Below are positions 24,761-32,603 of a stretch of DNA of 49,313 bases, piece after piece; within the stretch, counting starts at the first letter, position 1; every line of letters begins with the position of its first letter. The notes beneath the pieces were generated by a model, which saw nothing but the letters and a program-made list of their open reading frames with translations, ran no database searches and had not been told where the DNA came from. The position numbers and the translations under genes are program-made. The DNA is taken from NCBI GenBank assembly GCA_027451225.1, contig DAIDJU010000106.1, positions 1 through 49,313 of the forward strand, in the 5' to 3' direction. Origin of the DNA: Acidocella sp. (GTDB lineage: Bacteria; Pseudomonadota; Alphaproteobacteria; Acetobacterales; Acetobacteraceae).

Positions 24761-25771
24761 ATGACCGTGACATTGGTGACGCGCGACGAGGCGCGGTTGG
24801 CGTTTTCCTGCGCCGAGGGCCAGAACGTGCTGGCGGCGGCCGAGGCTGCGGGGCTGTACCCGCCCGCCATGTGCCACGAGGGCAGTTGCGGGCTGTGCCA
24901 GGCCCATGTGCTGGAAGGCGCGTATGAGATGGGCCCGCACACCGCCTCGGCCCTGCCTGCCGGGCCGGGGGGCGTGCTGCTCTGCCGCTGCCTGCCCCAG
25001 GGTGATCTGACCGTGCAGCTTCCTTGCACCGACGCTCAGGTGGGCCGTCACCAAATTCCGGTGCGCGAGGCGGTCATCGAGGCCATGGGGCCAGCGGGCG
25101 CGGGCGCGGTGGCGCTGACGCTGCAGCTGAAGCCGGATGCGGAAGCGGGGGCAGGGGCGGATTTCGTTCCCGGCCAGTATATGGAGCTGGCGATCCCCGG
25201 CACCGACATCCGCCGCGCCTATTCGCTCGCCAATCTGCCGAACTGGGACGGGCGGCTCGACTTCATCATTCGCCTGCTGCCGGGCGGGGCGTTTTCCACC
25301 TGGCTGGGCGAGCGCGCGGCGGTGGGCGATACGCTGACCGTGCGCGGCCCGCTCGGCCATTTCGTGCTGGACGAATCCAGCCCCCGCCCGCGCTGCCTGG
25401 TCGGCGGCGGCTGCGGCATGGCCCCGATTCTCTCCATGCTGCGCCACATGGCCGAGTTCCAGGATGCCACGCCGGTGCATCTCATCTACGGCGCCAACCG
25501 CGAGGACGAGTTGCTGACGGTGGAGCTCGACGAGTTGCGCGCCAGCCTGCCGCAGCTGGGAGTTACGCTGAGCGTATGGCACCCAAACCCTGGCTGGGGC
25601 GGCTTTACCGGCACAGCGGCGCAAGCGCTGGAGGCGCATCTGGCGGATGCCGCCGAGAGCCCGGACGTTTATGTCTGCGGCCCGCCGAAGATGCTGGATG
25701 CCGTTATTGCCGTGGCGCAGGCGCGAGCCGTGCCGGAGGCGCAGATCTACGCCGAGCGCGTGCAGAGTTGA
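24761..25771 (+). CDS. hcr: NADH-dependent reductase for Hcp, ferredoxin domain at the N-terminus
   Basis: A 336-residue flavoprotein that should reduce Hcp with NADH. Residues 1-90 are a plant-type [2Fe-2S] ferredoxin domain with Cys38, Cys43, Cys46 and Cys75 (C-x4-C-x2-C-x28-C). This is followed by a flavin-binding domain (RAYSLANLP) and an NAD domain (VGGGCGMAPILSML, VYVCGPPKMLDA). In E. coli Hcr the ferredoxin domain is at the C-terminus, so this protein has the order of BenC/MmoC-type reductases. Its placement 57 bases after hcp and before nsrR supports the Hcr role. GAGGA precedes the start. Confidence 0.82.
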   Translation: MTVTLVTRDEARLAFSCAEGQNVLAAAEAAGLYPPAMCHEGSCGLCQAHVLEGAYEMGPHTASALPAGPGGVLLCRCLPQGDLTVQLPCTDAQVGRHQIPVREAVIEAMGPAGAGAVALTLQLKPDAEAGAGADFVPGQYMELAIPGTDIRRAYSLANLPNWDGRLDFIIRLLPGGAFSTWLGERAAVGDTLTVRGPLGHFVLDESSPRPRCLVGGGCGMAPILSMLRHMAEFQDATPVHLIYGANREDELLTVELDELRASLPQLGVTLSVWHPNPGWGGFTGTAAQALEAHLADAAESPDVYVCGPPKMLDAVIAVAQARAVPEAQIYAERVQS

Positions 25772-25801
25772 GGCGCGCGCCGGGCGGCGCTAGGGTACGC
25801 C

Positions 25802-26242
25802 ATGCACCTCACGCGCTTTACCGATTACGGTCTCAGAACTCTCGTTTATCTGGCTCTGCGGCCTGAGAAGCTGGGCATGATCGCCGAGATCTCCCAGGCT
25901 TACCAGATTTCCGAGAGCCATATGACCAAGGTCGTGCACAAGCTCGGCAAAGCCGGGCTGATCGAAACGATTCGTGGCCGCAATGGCGGTATGCGCCTTG
26001 CCCGCCCGGCCACCGAGATTGGGCTGGGCGACGTCGTGCGCGCGCTGGAGCCGGAACTGGCGCTGGTCGAATGTCAGGCTGGAGAATATTGCGCCATTGG
26101 CGGCGTCTGCCGGCTGCAATCCATTGTCGACGAGGCGCAGGACGCGATGCTAGGCGTGCTGGACAAGTACAAGCTCTCGGATGTCGCCGGGCCGGACAGC
26201 CGGGCCCTGCGCAAGCGGCTGGGCGTGGCGGCGGAGGCCTAA
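25802..26242 (+). CDS. nsrR: Rrf2-family nitric-oxide-sensing repressor NsrR
   Basis: A 146-residue regulator with an Rrf2 winged helix (MHLTRFTDYGLRTLVYLA, ISESHMTKVVHKLGKAG, GRNGGMRLARPA). Cys91, Cys97 and Cys103 match the cluster ligands of NsrR, with one extra residue between the first two compared with E. coli as I remember it. NsrR holds an iron-sulfur cluster that is nitrosylated by NO, releasing the repressor. It follows hcr by 30 bases, and the hcp promoter carries an NsrR-type palindrome. Its 3' end overlaps convergent ccrM by 4 bp. Confidence 0.9.
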   Translation: MHLTRFTDYGLRTLVYLALRPEKLGMIAEISQAYQISESHMTKVVHKLGKAGLIETIRGRNGGMRLARPATEIGLGDVVRALEPELALVECQAGEYCAIGGVCRLQSIVDEAQDAMLGVLDKYKLSDVAGPDSRALRKRLGVAAEA

Positions 26243-27324
26243 GCCTCCGAAGTCTCTTTCCGCAGCACGTCCAGCGGCACCAGCACGCCTTCGCGCTCGA
26301 AGTGCCAGAAGGTCCAGCCATTGCAGGAGGGGGCGTTCTGCACAGCCGCGCCCACCTGATGGATGGAGCCGCGATGCGTGCCGGAGACGAGCTGCCCCTC
26401 AGCCGTGACTTCCGCGCCGAAGCGGCGCTGCTTGTCCATCACCTGCGTGCCGGGGCGGATGATCCCGCGTTCCACGAAGCTGCCGAAGGCGATGCGCGGC
26501 GCCTCGCGCCCGCTGGGCGGGGCGATCACGGCGCTCTTGGGCGCCTGCCGCTCGGCCTTCAACCGGCCCCAGGCGGCTTCCACATAGGCCGGGTGGCGCT
26601 CAATGCCGATGAAATGCCGGTGCAGCCGCTTGGCCACCGCCGCCGTGGTGCCGGTGCCCAGGAAGGGGTCCACGATGATGTCCCCCGGGCTGGTCGAGGC
26701 CATGATGACGCGGTGCAGCAACGCTTCCGGCTTCTGGGTGGGATGCAGTTTCAGCCCATGCGTGTTCTTCAGCCGCTCGCCGCCGGTGCAAAGCGGCAGC
26801 GTCCAGTCAGAGCGCATCTGCAAATCGTCGTTCAGCGACTTCATGGCCTGATAGTTGAACTTGTAGCGGCTCTGCTGGCTCTTGGCCGCCCAGATCATCG
26901 TCTCATGCGCGTTGGTGAAGCGCCGGCCCCGGAAGTTGGGCATGGGGTTGGTCTTGCGCCAGATCACGTCGTTGAGGATCCAGAACCCCATATCCTGCAT
27001 CATCGCGCCGATGCGGAAGATGTTGTGATAGGAGCCGATGACCCAGATTGTCCCATCCTTGAGCAGAATGCGGTGACACTCGGCCAGCCAGTCGCGGGTA
27101 AAGGCGTCGTAGGCGGCGAAATCGGTAAACCGGTCCCAATCCTCGTCCACCCCGTCCACCACGCTGTCATCCGGGCGGCGAAGCTCGCCCCGCAGCTGCA
27201 GGTTATAAGGCGGGTCTGCAAAAATGCAGTTGACCGACGCGTCAGGCAGCATGCGCAGCATTGTCCCGGCATCGCCGAGCAATATCTGGTCCAGCGGCAA
27301 TTCGCGCAGCATCTCCACGGGCAA
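26239..27324 (-). CDS. ccrM: Cell-cycle-regulated DNA adenine methyltransferase CcrM (GANTC)
   Basis: A 361-residue beta-class N6-adenine methyltransferase. The catalytic DPPY is at residues 37-40 (FADPPYNLQL). The cofactor motif DPFLGTGTTAAVA lies after the target-recognition region (HPTQKPEALLHRV). The last 90 residues form the RAMA-type domain typical of CcrM, ending NGWTFWHFE and VPLDVLRK. CcrM methylates GANTC in alphaproteobacteria and links replication to transcription. The frame begins with TTG at 27324, supported by GAGGA six or seven bases upstream; GTG at 27318 or ATG at 27312 are alternatives. I found no obvious GANTC cluster in the short upstream gap (27325-27447). Confidence 0.94.
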   Translation of the reverse strand: MPVEMLRELPLDQILLGDAGTMLRMLPDASVNCIFADPPYNLQLRGELRRPDDSVVDGVDEDWDRFTDFAAYDAFTRDWLAECHRILLKDGTIWVIGSYHNIFRIGAMMQDMGFWILNDVIWRKTNPMPNFRGRRFTNAHETMIWAAKSQQSRYKFNYQAMKSLNDDLQMRSDWTLPLCTGGERLKNTHGLKLHPTQKPEALLHRVIMASTSPGDIIVDPFLGTGTTAAVAKRLHRHFIGIERHPAYVEAAWGRLKAERQAPKSAVIAPPSGREAPRIAFGSFVERGIIRPGTQVMDKQRRFGAEVTAEGQLVSGTHRGSIHQVGAAVQNAPSCNGWTFWHFEREGVLVPLDVLRKETSEA

Positions 27325-27447
27325 GGCGGATCCTCAAAATTACGGAAACTCCACGGTAAACTGGCTTTTGGCCCGTAACCGCGTCAACAGCCGCAAAACA
27401 TATTTTAAGGCATAGCCATGAAACAACATTTAAACCGTTATGTATTC

Positions 27448-27476
27448 TTGACAGGGCAGGGGGGGATGGGTAGCAA
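27448..27476 (+). promoter_or_regulatory. Candidate promoter of the ATP synthase Fo operon
   Basis: A perfect TTGACA -35 (27448-27453), a 17-bp spacer and TAGCAA as -10 (27471-27476) lie about 40 bases before atpI. The -10 is only a moderate match. Confidence 0.45.
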
Positions 27477-27518
27477 CCCGCCAACGTCTAGGCGGACAAA
27501 ACCGCTGAAAACAGGTGC

Positions 27519-27821
27519 ATGAGCGAAGGTCGGAACAAATCTGCGTTTGAAGAGCGGCTCAAGGCGGCGGAAGAAGCTGCGGAGGGTCCCAAGCGCGAAG
27601 CGGCTGAAAGCGATGCAAGCTCCGCGCGTCGCGCGATCGAGCTGGCGATGCGTCTGGGCGTTGAAATGGTGGCCGCGATGGTCATCGCCGTGGTGATCGG
27701 CTGGGGGCTGGATAAGCTCTTCCACACGTCACCCTGGCTGATGATCCTCATGGTGCCAGTAGGTATGGTTGCCGGGCTGCGTAATCTCTTACGCGCGTCC
27801 GGTGGAAAAACAGGCGGCTGA
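27519..27821 (+). CDS. atpI: ATP synthase protein I
   Basis: A 100-residue small membrane protein that heads Fo operons and assists c-ring assembly. The N-terminal 45 residues are charged and probably cytoplasmic. Two hydrophobic helices follow (ELAMRLGVEMVAAMVIAVVI and the PWLMILMVPVGMVAGL region), joined by the GWGLDKLFHT loop typical of alphaproteobacterial AtpI. It lies 11 bases before atpB in the same direction. Confidence 0.9.
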   Translation: MSEGRNKSAFEERLKAAEEAAEGPKREAAESDASSARRAIELAMRLGVEMVAAMVIAVVIGWGLDKLFHTSPWLMILMVPVGMVAGLRNLLRASGGKTGG

Positions 27822-27832
27822 ACGGGATAGAC

Positions 27833-28585
27833 ATGGCAGGACCGACGATCGACGCGCTGGGACAATTCAGCCTCACCACGGGCCTTGGCAATCTGGGCCG
27901 TGCCGTCAATTTCACCAATTCCAACGAGGCCATGCTGGGCGCCGCCGCGGTCATCGTGGCCGTGTTCGCCCTCGGCCTGAAGAGCAAGGCCCTGGTGCCC
28001 GGCCGCGCGCAGTCGCTGGTCGAGATGCTCTATGAGTTCGTCCACAATATGTGCGTGGATACGATCGGCGAGGAAGGCCTGCGCTTCTTCCCGCTGGTGT
28101 TCACCATCTTCAGCTTCATCCTGCTGGGCAACCTGCTGGGGTTGTTCCCCTACTTCTTCGCGTTCACCAGCCATATCGCGGTCACGCTGGCGCTGGCGCT
28201 GTTCGTGTTCGTGTTCTCCACCGGCGTGGGCTTCTATACGCACGGCTTCAAGTTCCTGAAGTTCTTCGTGCCCTCCGGCGTGCCGACCTGGCTGCTGCCG
28301 CTGCTCGTGCCCATCGAGATCATCTCCTACCTCTCCCGTCCCGTCTCCCTCTCGGTTCGTTTGTTCGCCAACATGACCGCCGGGCACGTGATGTGGGAAG
28401 TGTTCGCCGGCTTCATGCTGCTGCTCACCGCCAGCCTTGGCGTGGTCGGCGCCTTCGCCTCCGTGGTGCCGTTGAGCCTGAACGTTGCCCTGGCCGCCCT
28501 TGAGCTGCTGGTGGCCGGTCTTCAGGCCTACGTGTTCGCCATCCTCACCTGCCTGTATCTGCACGACGCTGTTCACATGCACTAG
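27833..28585 (+). CDS. atpB: ATP synthase subunit a
   Basis: A 250-residue integral membrane subunit forming the proton half-channels. The essential Arg lies in SLSVRLFANMTAGHV, and the C-terminal helix ends YLHDAVHMH, typical for alphaproteobacteria. Several long hydrophobic segments (FFPLVFTIFSFILLGNLLGL among them) fit the family topology. Directly after the stop there is a second, synonymous copy of its last eight codons (28587-28610), suggesting that the gene end was involved in recombination. It is second in the operon order atpI-B-E-F'-F; the F1 genes are elsewhere. Confidence 0.97.
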   Translation: MAGPTIDALGQFSLTTGLGNLGRAVNFTNSNEAMLGAAAVIVAVFALGLKSKALVPGRAQSLVEMLYEFVHNMCVDTIGEEGLRFFPLVFTIFSFILLGNLLGLFPYFFAFTSHIAVTLALALFVFVFSTGVGFYTHGFKFLKFFVPSGVPTWLLPLLVPIEIISYLSRPVSLSVRLFANMTAGHVMWEVFAGFMLLLTASLGVVGAFASVVPLSLNVALAALELLVAGLQAYVFAILTCLYLHDAVHMH

Positions 28586-28586
28586 G

Positions 28587-28610
28587 CATGATGCCGTGCA
28601 CATGCACTAA
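28587..28610 (+). pseudogene. Leftover second copy of the atpB 3' end
   Basis: Read in its own frame the sequence encodes HDAVHMH and a stop, exactly as the real atpB end at 28562-28585. The five differences between the two 24-base copies are all at third codon positions, including TAG versus TAA. One base separates the copies. This looks like the tail of a former or donor atpB allele rather than a simple slippage duplication. Confidence 0.7.
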
Positions 28611-28649
28611 GACTTCGCCCAATAAAGTTTCTCGGAAAGGAATAGTTAC

Positions 28650-28886
28650 ATGGATCCTCAGTCTGCCGCTCTGCTCGCCAAGGACGTTGGCGCGGGTCTC
28701 GCCACCATCGGTGTCGCCGGTGCCGGCGTTGGTATCGGTAACCTGTTCGGCGCGTTCGTGTCCGCTTCCGGCCGTAACCCGGCGGCGCGCGACAGCCTGT
28801 TCAAGGACGTGCTCCTGGGCTTCGCGCTGACGGAAGCCGTCGCGCTGTACGCCCTGGTCATCGCGCTGGTCATCCTGTTCACCTAA
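28650..28886 (+). CDS. atpE: ATP synthase subunit c
   Basis: A 78-residue hairpin protein of the rotor ring. Helix 1 carries the GAGVGIGNLFGA glycine pattern, the polar loop is GRNPAARD, and helix 2 carries the proton-carrying Glu62 in LLGFALTEAVALY. I do not see the extra polar ligands of sodium-dependent rings in helix 1, so protons are the likely ion. AAGGAATAG precedes the ATG. Its stop shares a base with the next gene's start (TAATG). Confidence 0.97.
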   Translation: MDPQSAALLAKDVGAGLATIGVAGAGVGIGNLFGAFVSASGRNPAARDSLFKDVLLGFALTEAVALYALVIALVILFT

Positions 28887-29455
28887 TGCGCCGCATTAGC
28901 ACCGCTCTCCTGCTGGCGCTGGCGCCTTCGGCCGCACTGGCCGAGGGCACCATGCCGCAGATGGATTTCGCCAACCCGCTCACGCTGGATCAGGTGGGCT
29001 GGATGGCGGTCATCCTCGTGGTGCTGTATCTGCTGCTTTCGCGCTGGGGCCTGCCGGAAATCGGCAAGGTGCTGGAACACCGCGCGGGCGTGATCGCCAA
29101 AGATCTCGCCGCTGCGCGCGCGGCCAAGCTCGAGGCGGACCAGGCGGTGTCGCAGCTTAATGCGACCATCGCCCAGGCCCGCAGTTCGGCTCAGGCCGAG
29201 GTGGCGAAAGCCGTGGCCGAGGCCAAGGCCGATGCGGCGGCGAAAGCCGCTGTGCTGGCCAGCCAGCTGGAGGCGAAGCTCGCCGAGTCCGAGGCGCGGA
29301 TCGACGCCGCCCGGGCCGCGGCCCTGGCCGCCATCAAGCCCGTGGCCGCGGAGGCAGCCAGCTCCATCCTGTTGAAACTCACGGGCAGCCAGCCCGCTGA
29401 AGACAAGCTCGCTCAGCGCCTCGATGAAGCGTTGGCGGCACGCAAGGCGGCATAA
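28886..29455 (+). CDS. atpG: ATP synthase subunit b' (second b-type stalk subunit)
   Basis: A 189-residue peripheral-stalk subunit. After a short N-terminal hydrophobic stretch resembling a signal (TALLLALAPSAALA) comes the membrane helix (GWMAVILVVLYLLLSRWGLP) and a long Ala/Glu/Lys-rich coiled coil. Alphaproteobacteria have both b and b', and the divergent first copy is usually b'. It overlaps atpE by one base. Which of the two adjacent b-type genes is formally b' is by position and sequence character. Confidence 0.88.
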   Translation: MRRISTALLLALAPSAALAEGTMPQMDFANPLTLDQVGWMAVILVVLYLLLSRWGLPEIGKVLEHRAGVIAKDLAAARAAKLEADQAVSQLNATIAQARSSAQAEVAKAVAEAKADAAAKAAVLASQLEAKLAESEARIDAARAAALAAIKPVAAEAASSILLKLTGSQPAEDKLAQRLDEALAARKAA

Positions 29456-29458
29456 GCC

Positions 29459-29974
29459 ATGGAATACCAAGCTCTCTCCGGTGCCGCCTTTTACACCCAT
29501 GGTGCGTTCTGGGTCTTCGTGGCGGTTGCCATCTTCGCGCTCATCGCCGGGCGCAAGATCCTCCGCGGCGTTGCCGGTCTGCTCGATGCCCGCGCCAAAA
29601 GCGTGAGCGACGCGCTGGCCGAGGCCGCGCAGCTGAAGGCCGAGGCCGAGGTTATCCTCGCCGACGCCAAGGCGCGTCAGGCCCAGGCGATGGAAGACGC
29701 CAAGAAGATCCTGGAAACCGCGCATCAGGAGGCTGCCAGCTTGGCCGCCGCCCTGGCTGCCGAGGCCGAAGCCACCGCCAAGCGCCGCGAGCGCATGGCG
29801 GTTGAGCGGATCGAGGCGGCGGAAGCCGCTGCGGTGAACGAGGTTCGCGCCGCGGCCATCGACATTGCCACCACGGCCTCCGCCGCGCTGCTGCGCGATG
29901 GACTGGGTGCGCAGGCCGATGCCACGCTCATCGACCACGCCATTGCCGGCGTGCCGGGGGCGCTGCGGGCTTAA
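29459..29974 (+). CDS. atpF: ATP synthase subunit b
   Basis: A 171-residue peripheral-stalk subunit. A single membrane helix (FWVFVAVAIFALIAG) lies near residues 18-34, followed by RKILRGVAGLLDAR and a long amphipathic Ala-rich coiled coil that contacts the F1 delta subunit. It is the last gene of the operon and starts three bases after b'. A strong terminator follows at 29999-30027. Confidence 0.93.
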   Translation: MEYQALSGAAFYTHGAFWVFVAVAIFALIAGRKILRGVAGLLDARAKSVSDALAEAAQLKAEAEVILADAKARQAQAMEDAKKILETAHQEAASLAAALAAEAEATAKRRERMAVERIEAAEAAAVNEVRAAAIDIATTASAALLRDGLGAQADATLIDHAIAGVPGALRA

Positions 29975-29998
29975 GCGTCGCAACAGCCAAAGTCATCA

Positions 29999-30027
29999 AG
30001 CCAGGGGCCTCGGTCCCTGGCTTTTTT
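29999..30027 (+). terminator. Intrinsic terminator of the ATP synthase Fo operon
   Basis: AGCCAGGG and CCCTGGCT form an 8-bp stem around an 8-base loop and run into TTTTTT. This is the cleanest rho-independent terminator on the plus strand in this window, 25 bases after atpF. Confidence 0.9.
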
Positions 30028-30143
30028 GTTGCCCGGGCCTTGCATGAGCCGTCTTTGCCCGGGCGCATGAATCCGGTAATGCTAAATATTGTTACATCAC
30101 TGCGACTGACGTATTGGTGAATCTTTCAACACGGGAGAATGCG

Positions 30144-30956
30144 ATGAAGCAGATTTTCGCGCCGGCGATTGCAGCACTTTGCGCGCTGGGTGTGGTTGCC
30201 GCGCCTGTTGCCGCGCAGGCCAAGGCCTTCACCGAGATCAAGTTTGGCGTGGACGCCACCTACCCGCCGTTTGAGAGCCTCTCCCCCTCTGGCGACTTCC
30301 AGGGCTTCGACATCGACCTCGGCAAGGCCATCTGCGCCGAGCTGAAGGTGAAATGCGTGTTCGTCAGCCAGGGCTTCGACGGCATCATCCCCGCCCTCCA
30401 GGCCCGCAAGTTCGACGCCATCCTGTCCTCGATGACGGTGACGCCCGAGCGCGCCAAGCAGATCGACTTCTCCTCCGAGATGTATAACGAGCCGACCAGC
30501 CTGATCGAGAAGAAGGGCGCTGGGCTGCAGCCGACCGCCGAAAGCCTGAAGGGCAAGACCGTCGGCGTGGAAGCCGGGACCATCCAGGAGACTTACGCCA
30601 AGACCTACTGGCAGCCGCAGGGCGTGAACGTCGTTTCCTATCCGGGCCAGGATCAGGTTTATGCCGATCTGCTCTCCGGCCGTCTGGATGCCTCGCTGCA
30701 GGATTCGGTTGAGGCGTCTTACGGCTTCCTCAAGACCCCGAAGGGCGCTGATTACGAGTTCGGCGGCAATGTCACCTACGATCCGAAGGACGTGCTCGGC
30801 TCCTACATCGCCATCGGCGTACGCAAGGACGAGCCGGAGCTGCTGAAGAAGATCGACGGCGCGATCGCCGAGATCATCAAGAACGGCACCTACAAGAAGA
30901 TCGAAGCGCAGTACTTCAACTTCGACGTTTACGGCGCCACGCCGGCCGCGAAGTAA
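30144..30956 (+). CDS. Periplasmic lysine/arginine/ornithine-type substrate-binding protein
   Basis: A 270-residue family 3 solute-binding protein. The first 28 residues form a Sec signal peptide ending in an AQAKA region. The mature part shows IKFGVDATYPPFESLSP, GFDIDLGKAIC (family 3 signature), DAILSSMTVTPERAKQIDFS and GKTVGVEAGTIQE, all typical of ArgT/HisJ relatives. It delivers a cationic or polar amino acid to the two permeases that follow. GGGAGA precedes the ATG at 30144. A terminator-like hairpin separates it from the permeases, a usual way to make more binding protein than permease. Confidence 0.93.
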   Translation: MKQIFAPAIAALCALGVVAAPVAAQAKAFTEIKFGVDATYPPFESLSPSGDFQGFDIDLGKAICAELKVKCVFVSQGFDGIIPALQARKFDAILSSMTVTPERAKQIDFSSEMYNEPTSLIEKKGAGLQPTAESLKGKTVGVEAGTIQETYAKTYWQPQGVNVVSYPGQDQVYADLLSGRLDASLQDSVEASYGFLKTPKGADYEFGGNVTYDPKDVLGSYIAIGVRKDEPELLKKIDGAIAEIIKNGTYKKIEAQYFNFDVYGATPAAK

Positions 30957-30967
30957 CCACTCTGCCG

Positions 30968-30997
30968 GGCTCCGGCGGCAAACGCCGGAGCCTTTTT
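30968..30997 (+). terminator. Attenuating terminator between binding protein and permease genes
   Basis: A perfect 10-bp stem GGCTCCGGCG / CGCCGGAGCC with a 5-base loop is followed by TTTTT, 12 bases after the binding-protein stop and 17 bases before the first permease start. It probably gives partial readthrough. Confidence 0.85.
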
Positions 30998-31013
30998 CGC
31001 TTTGGGAAACAGA

Positions 31014-31724
31014 ATGTTCGATCTGGCCGGGTACGGACAGCAGATTTTCAACGGTACGGTCACGACCATTGAGTTGTCGGTGCTGTCCTTGGTTGTGTCC
31101 TTCGTCATCGGGCTGCTGGGCGCTTCGGCCAAGCTGGCGCGGCACCGGGCGCTGCGCGGCATCGGCACCGTGTACACCACCATCATCCGTGGCGTGCCGG
31201 ACCTCGTGCTGATGCTGCTGATCTTCTACTCGTTGCAGATCTGGCTGAACGAGTTGTCTGACTGGCTGGATTCGCTGCAAAACAGCATCGACTTCGAATT
31301 CCCGCTCGATCCCTTCACCAGCGGCGTCATCACCCTGGGCTTCATCTACGGCGCTTATTTCACCGAGACCTTCCGCGGCGCCTTCCTCGCCGTGCCCAAA
31401 GGGCAGCTTGAGGCCGCGCGTGCTTACGGGATGAGCCCGATGCTGGTGTTCCGCCGCATCCTGTTCCCGCAGATGATGCGCTACGCCCTGCCCGGCATCG
31501 GCAATAACTGGCAGGTGATCCTGAAGGCGACCGCGCTGGTCTCGCTGATCGGCCTGTCGGACGTGGTGAAAGCCGCGCAGGCGGCGGGTGAGGCGACGTT
31601 CCGCACCTTCTTCTTCATCTCCGTGGCCGGGGCGGTTTATCTGGTGCTCACCATCATTTCCAATGGCGTGCTGATGCTTCTGGAGCGCAAATACGCGGTC
31701 GGCGTGCGCAAGGCGGCGCTATGA
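31014..31724 (+). CDS. Polar amino-acid ABC transporter permease, HisQ type
   Basis: A 236-residue inner-membrane permease with about five helices. The cytoplasmic coupling motif is EAARAYGMSPMLVFRRILFPQ, the EAA loop that contacts the ATPase. IIRGVPDLVLMLLIFY matches the HisM/HisQ family N-terminal region. It overlaps the second permease by 4 bp (ATGA). The start at 31014 (MFDLAGYG) has only GGAA upstream. No ATP-binding subunit gene follows, so the ATPase must be shared or encoded elsewhere. Confidence 0.93.
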   Translation: MFDLAGYGQQIFNGTVTTIELSVLSLVVSFVIGLLGASAKLARHRALRGIGTVYTTIIRGVPDLVLMLLIFYSLQIWLNELSDWLDSLQNSIDFEFPLDPFTSGVITLGFIYGAYFTETFRGAFLAVPKGQLEAARAYGMSPMLVFRRILFPQMMRYALPGIGNNWQVILKATALVSLIGLSDVVKAAQAAGEATFRTFFFISVAGAVYLVLTIISNGVLMLLERKYAVGVRKAAL

Positions 31725-32425
31725 TCGATATTCTGCAAGGCTATTGGCAGCCGCTGCTGTATTCCGATGGCTACCGGATGACCGGCCTTGCCATGACGCT
31801 GTGGCTGCTCGTGCTCTCCTGCGGCATTGGCTTCTGCCTCGCGCTGCCGCTGGCCGTGTTGCGCAACGCGCGCAGCCCGCTGCTGTGGTTTCCGGTTTGG
31901 CTCTACACCTTCCTGTTCCGGGGCACGCCGCTCTATGTGCAGTTGCTGCTCATCTATACCGGCATTTACGGGCTGAGCTTCATCCATAACACGCCGCCCT
32001 TCAGCGAGTTCTTCCGCCAGGGGCTCAACTGCACCATCCTCTCCTTCGCGCTGAATACCGGGGCCTACACCACCGAGATCTTCGCCGGCGCGATCAAGGA
32101 AACCGCGCATGGCGAGGTGGATGCCGGGCTCGCCATGGGCATGTCGCGCGTTACGCTGTACCGGCGCATCATCATCCCCTCCGCCCTGCGCCGCGCCCTG
32201 CCGGTTTACAGCAACGAGGTGATCCTGATGCTGCACGCCACCACGCTGGCCTTCACCGCCACGGTGCCGGACATCCTGAAGGTGACCAACGACGCCTATT
32301 CCGCCACCTATGATCCATTCGATTGTTTCGGCTTGGCGGCGCTGATCTATCTCTGCGTCTCCTTTGGGCTGATCTTTGTGTTTCGCCGGGCGGAGCGGCA
32401 TTTTCTCGCTTATCTGCATCCCTGA
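31721..32425 (+). CDS. Polar amino-acid ABC transporter permease, HisM type
   Basis: A 234-residue inner-membrane permease. LFRGTPLYVQLLLIY is the family motif in the N-terminal half, and AGLAMGMSRVTLYRRIIIPSALR is the EAA-like coupling loop. It pairs with the HisQ-type subunit. It is followed by 178 bases without a gene, in which I see only a 13-bp palindrome (32524-32536) and no ATPase gene. Confidence 0.93.
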   Translation: MIDILQGYWQPLLYSDGYRMTGLAMTLWLLVLSCGIGFCLALPLAVLRNARSPLLWFPVWLYTFLFRGTPLYVQLLLIYTGIYGLSFIHNTPPFSEFFRQGLNCTILSFALNTGAYTTEIFAGAIKETAHGEVDAGLAMGMSRVTLYRRIIIPSALRRALPVYSNEVILMLHATTLAFTATVPDILKVTNDAYSATYDPFDCFGLAALIYLCVSFGLIFVFRRAERHFLAYLHP

Positions 32426-32603
32426 TTTACGCCTCAAATCCTGGCGGGGCGCGGCGATCGCCTTGCCGGTAGAGGGGCGGAGCGGCTTCCACGCCGCCGC
32501 CTAACCCGGCGAACCGTGCGGTTTGGCTTAAAGCCATCAATTTGTTGTGTTTTCGCGGGGACGCGCTAAGGTGGCGTTGCTGGGGTAACAACACGCCGCA
32601 TGG

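Noticed and set aside
22964-25639. Very long open frame (about 890 codons) antisense to hcp and hcr
   Set aside because: It is a third-position shadow of two well-supported genes in GC-rich DNA; its translation is His/Arg/Gly/Gln-rich and shows no domain motif.
27325-27447. CtrA or GANTC control sites in the ccrM upstream region
   Set aside because: No TTAA-N7-TTAA pair and no GANTC could be found by eye in this short gap.
32524-32536. Palindrome TGGCTTAAAGCCA upstream of fixL as an operator
   Set aside because: It is short and matches no regulator motif I know for the genes here.
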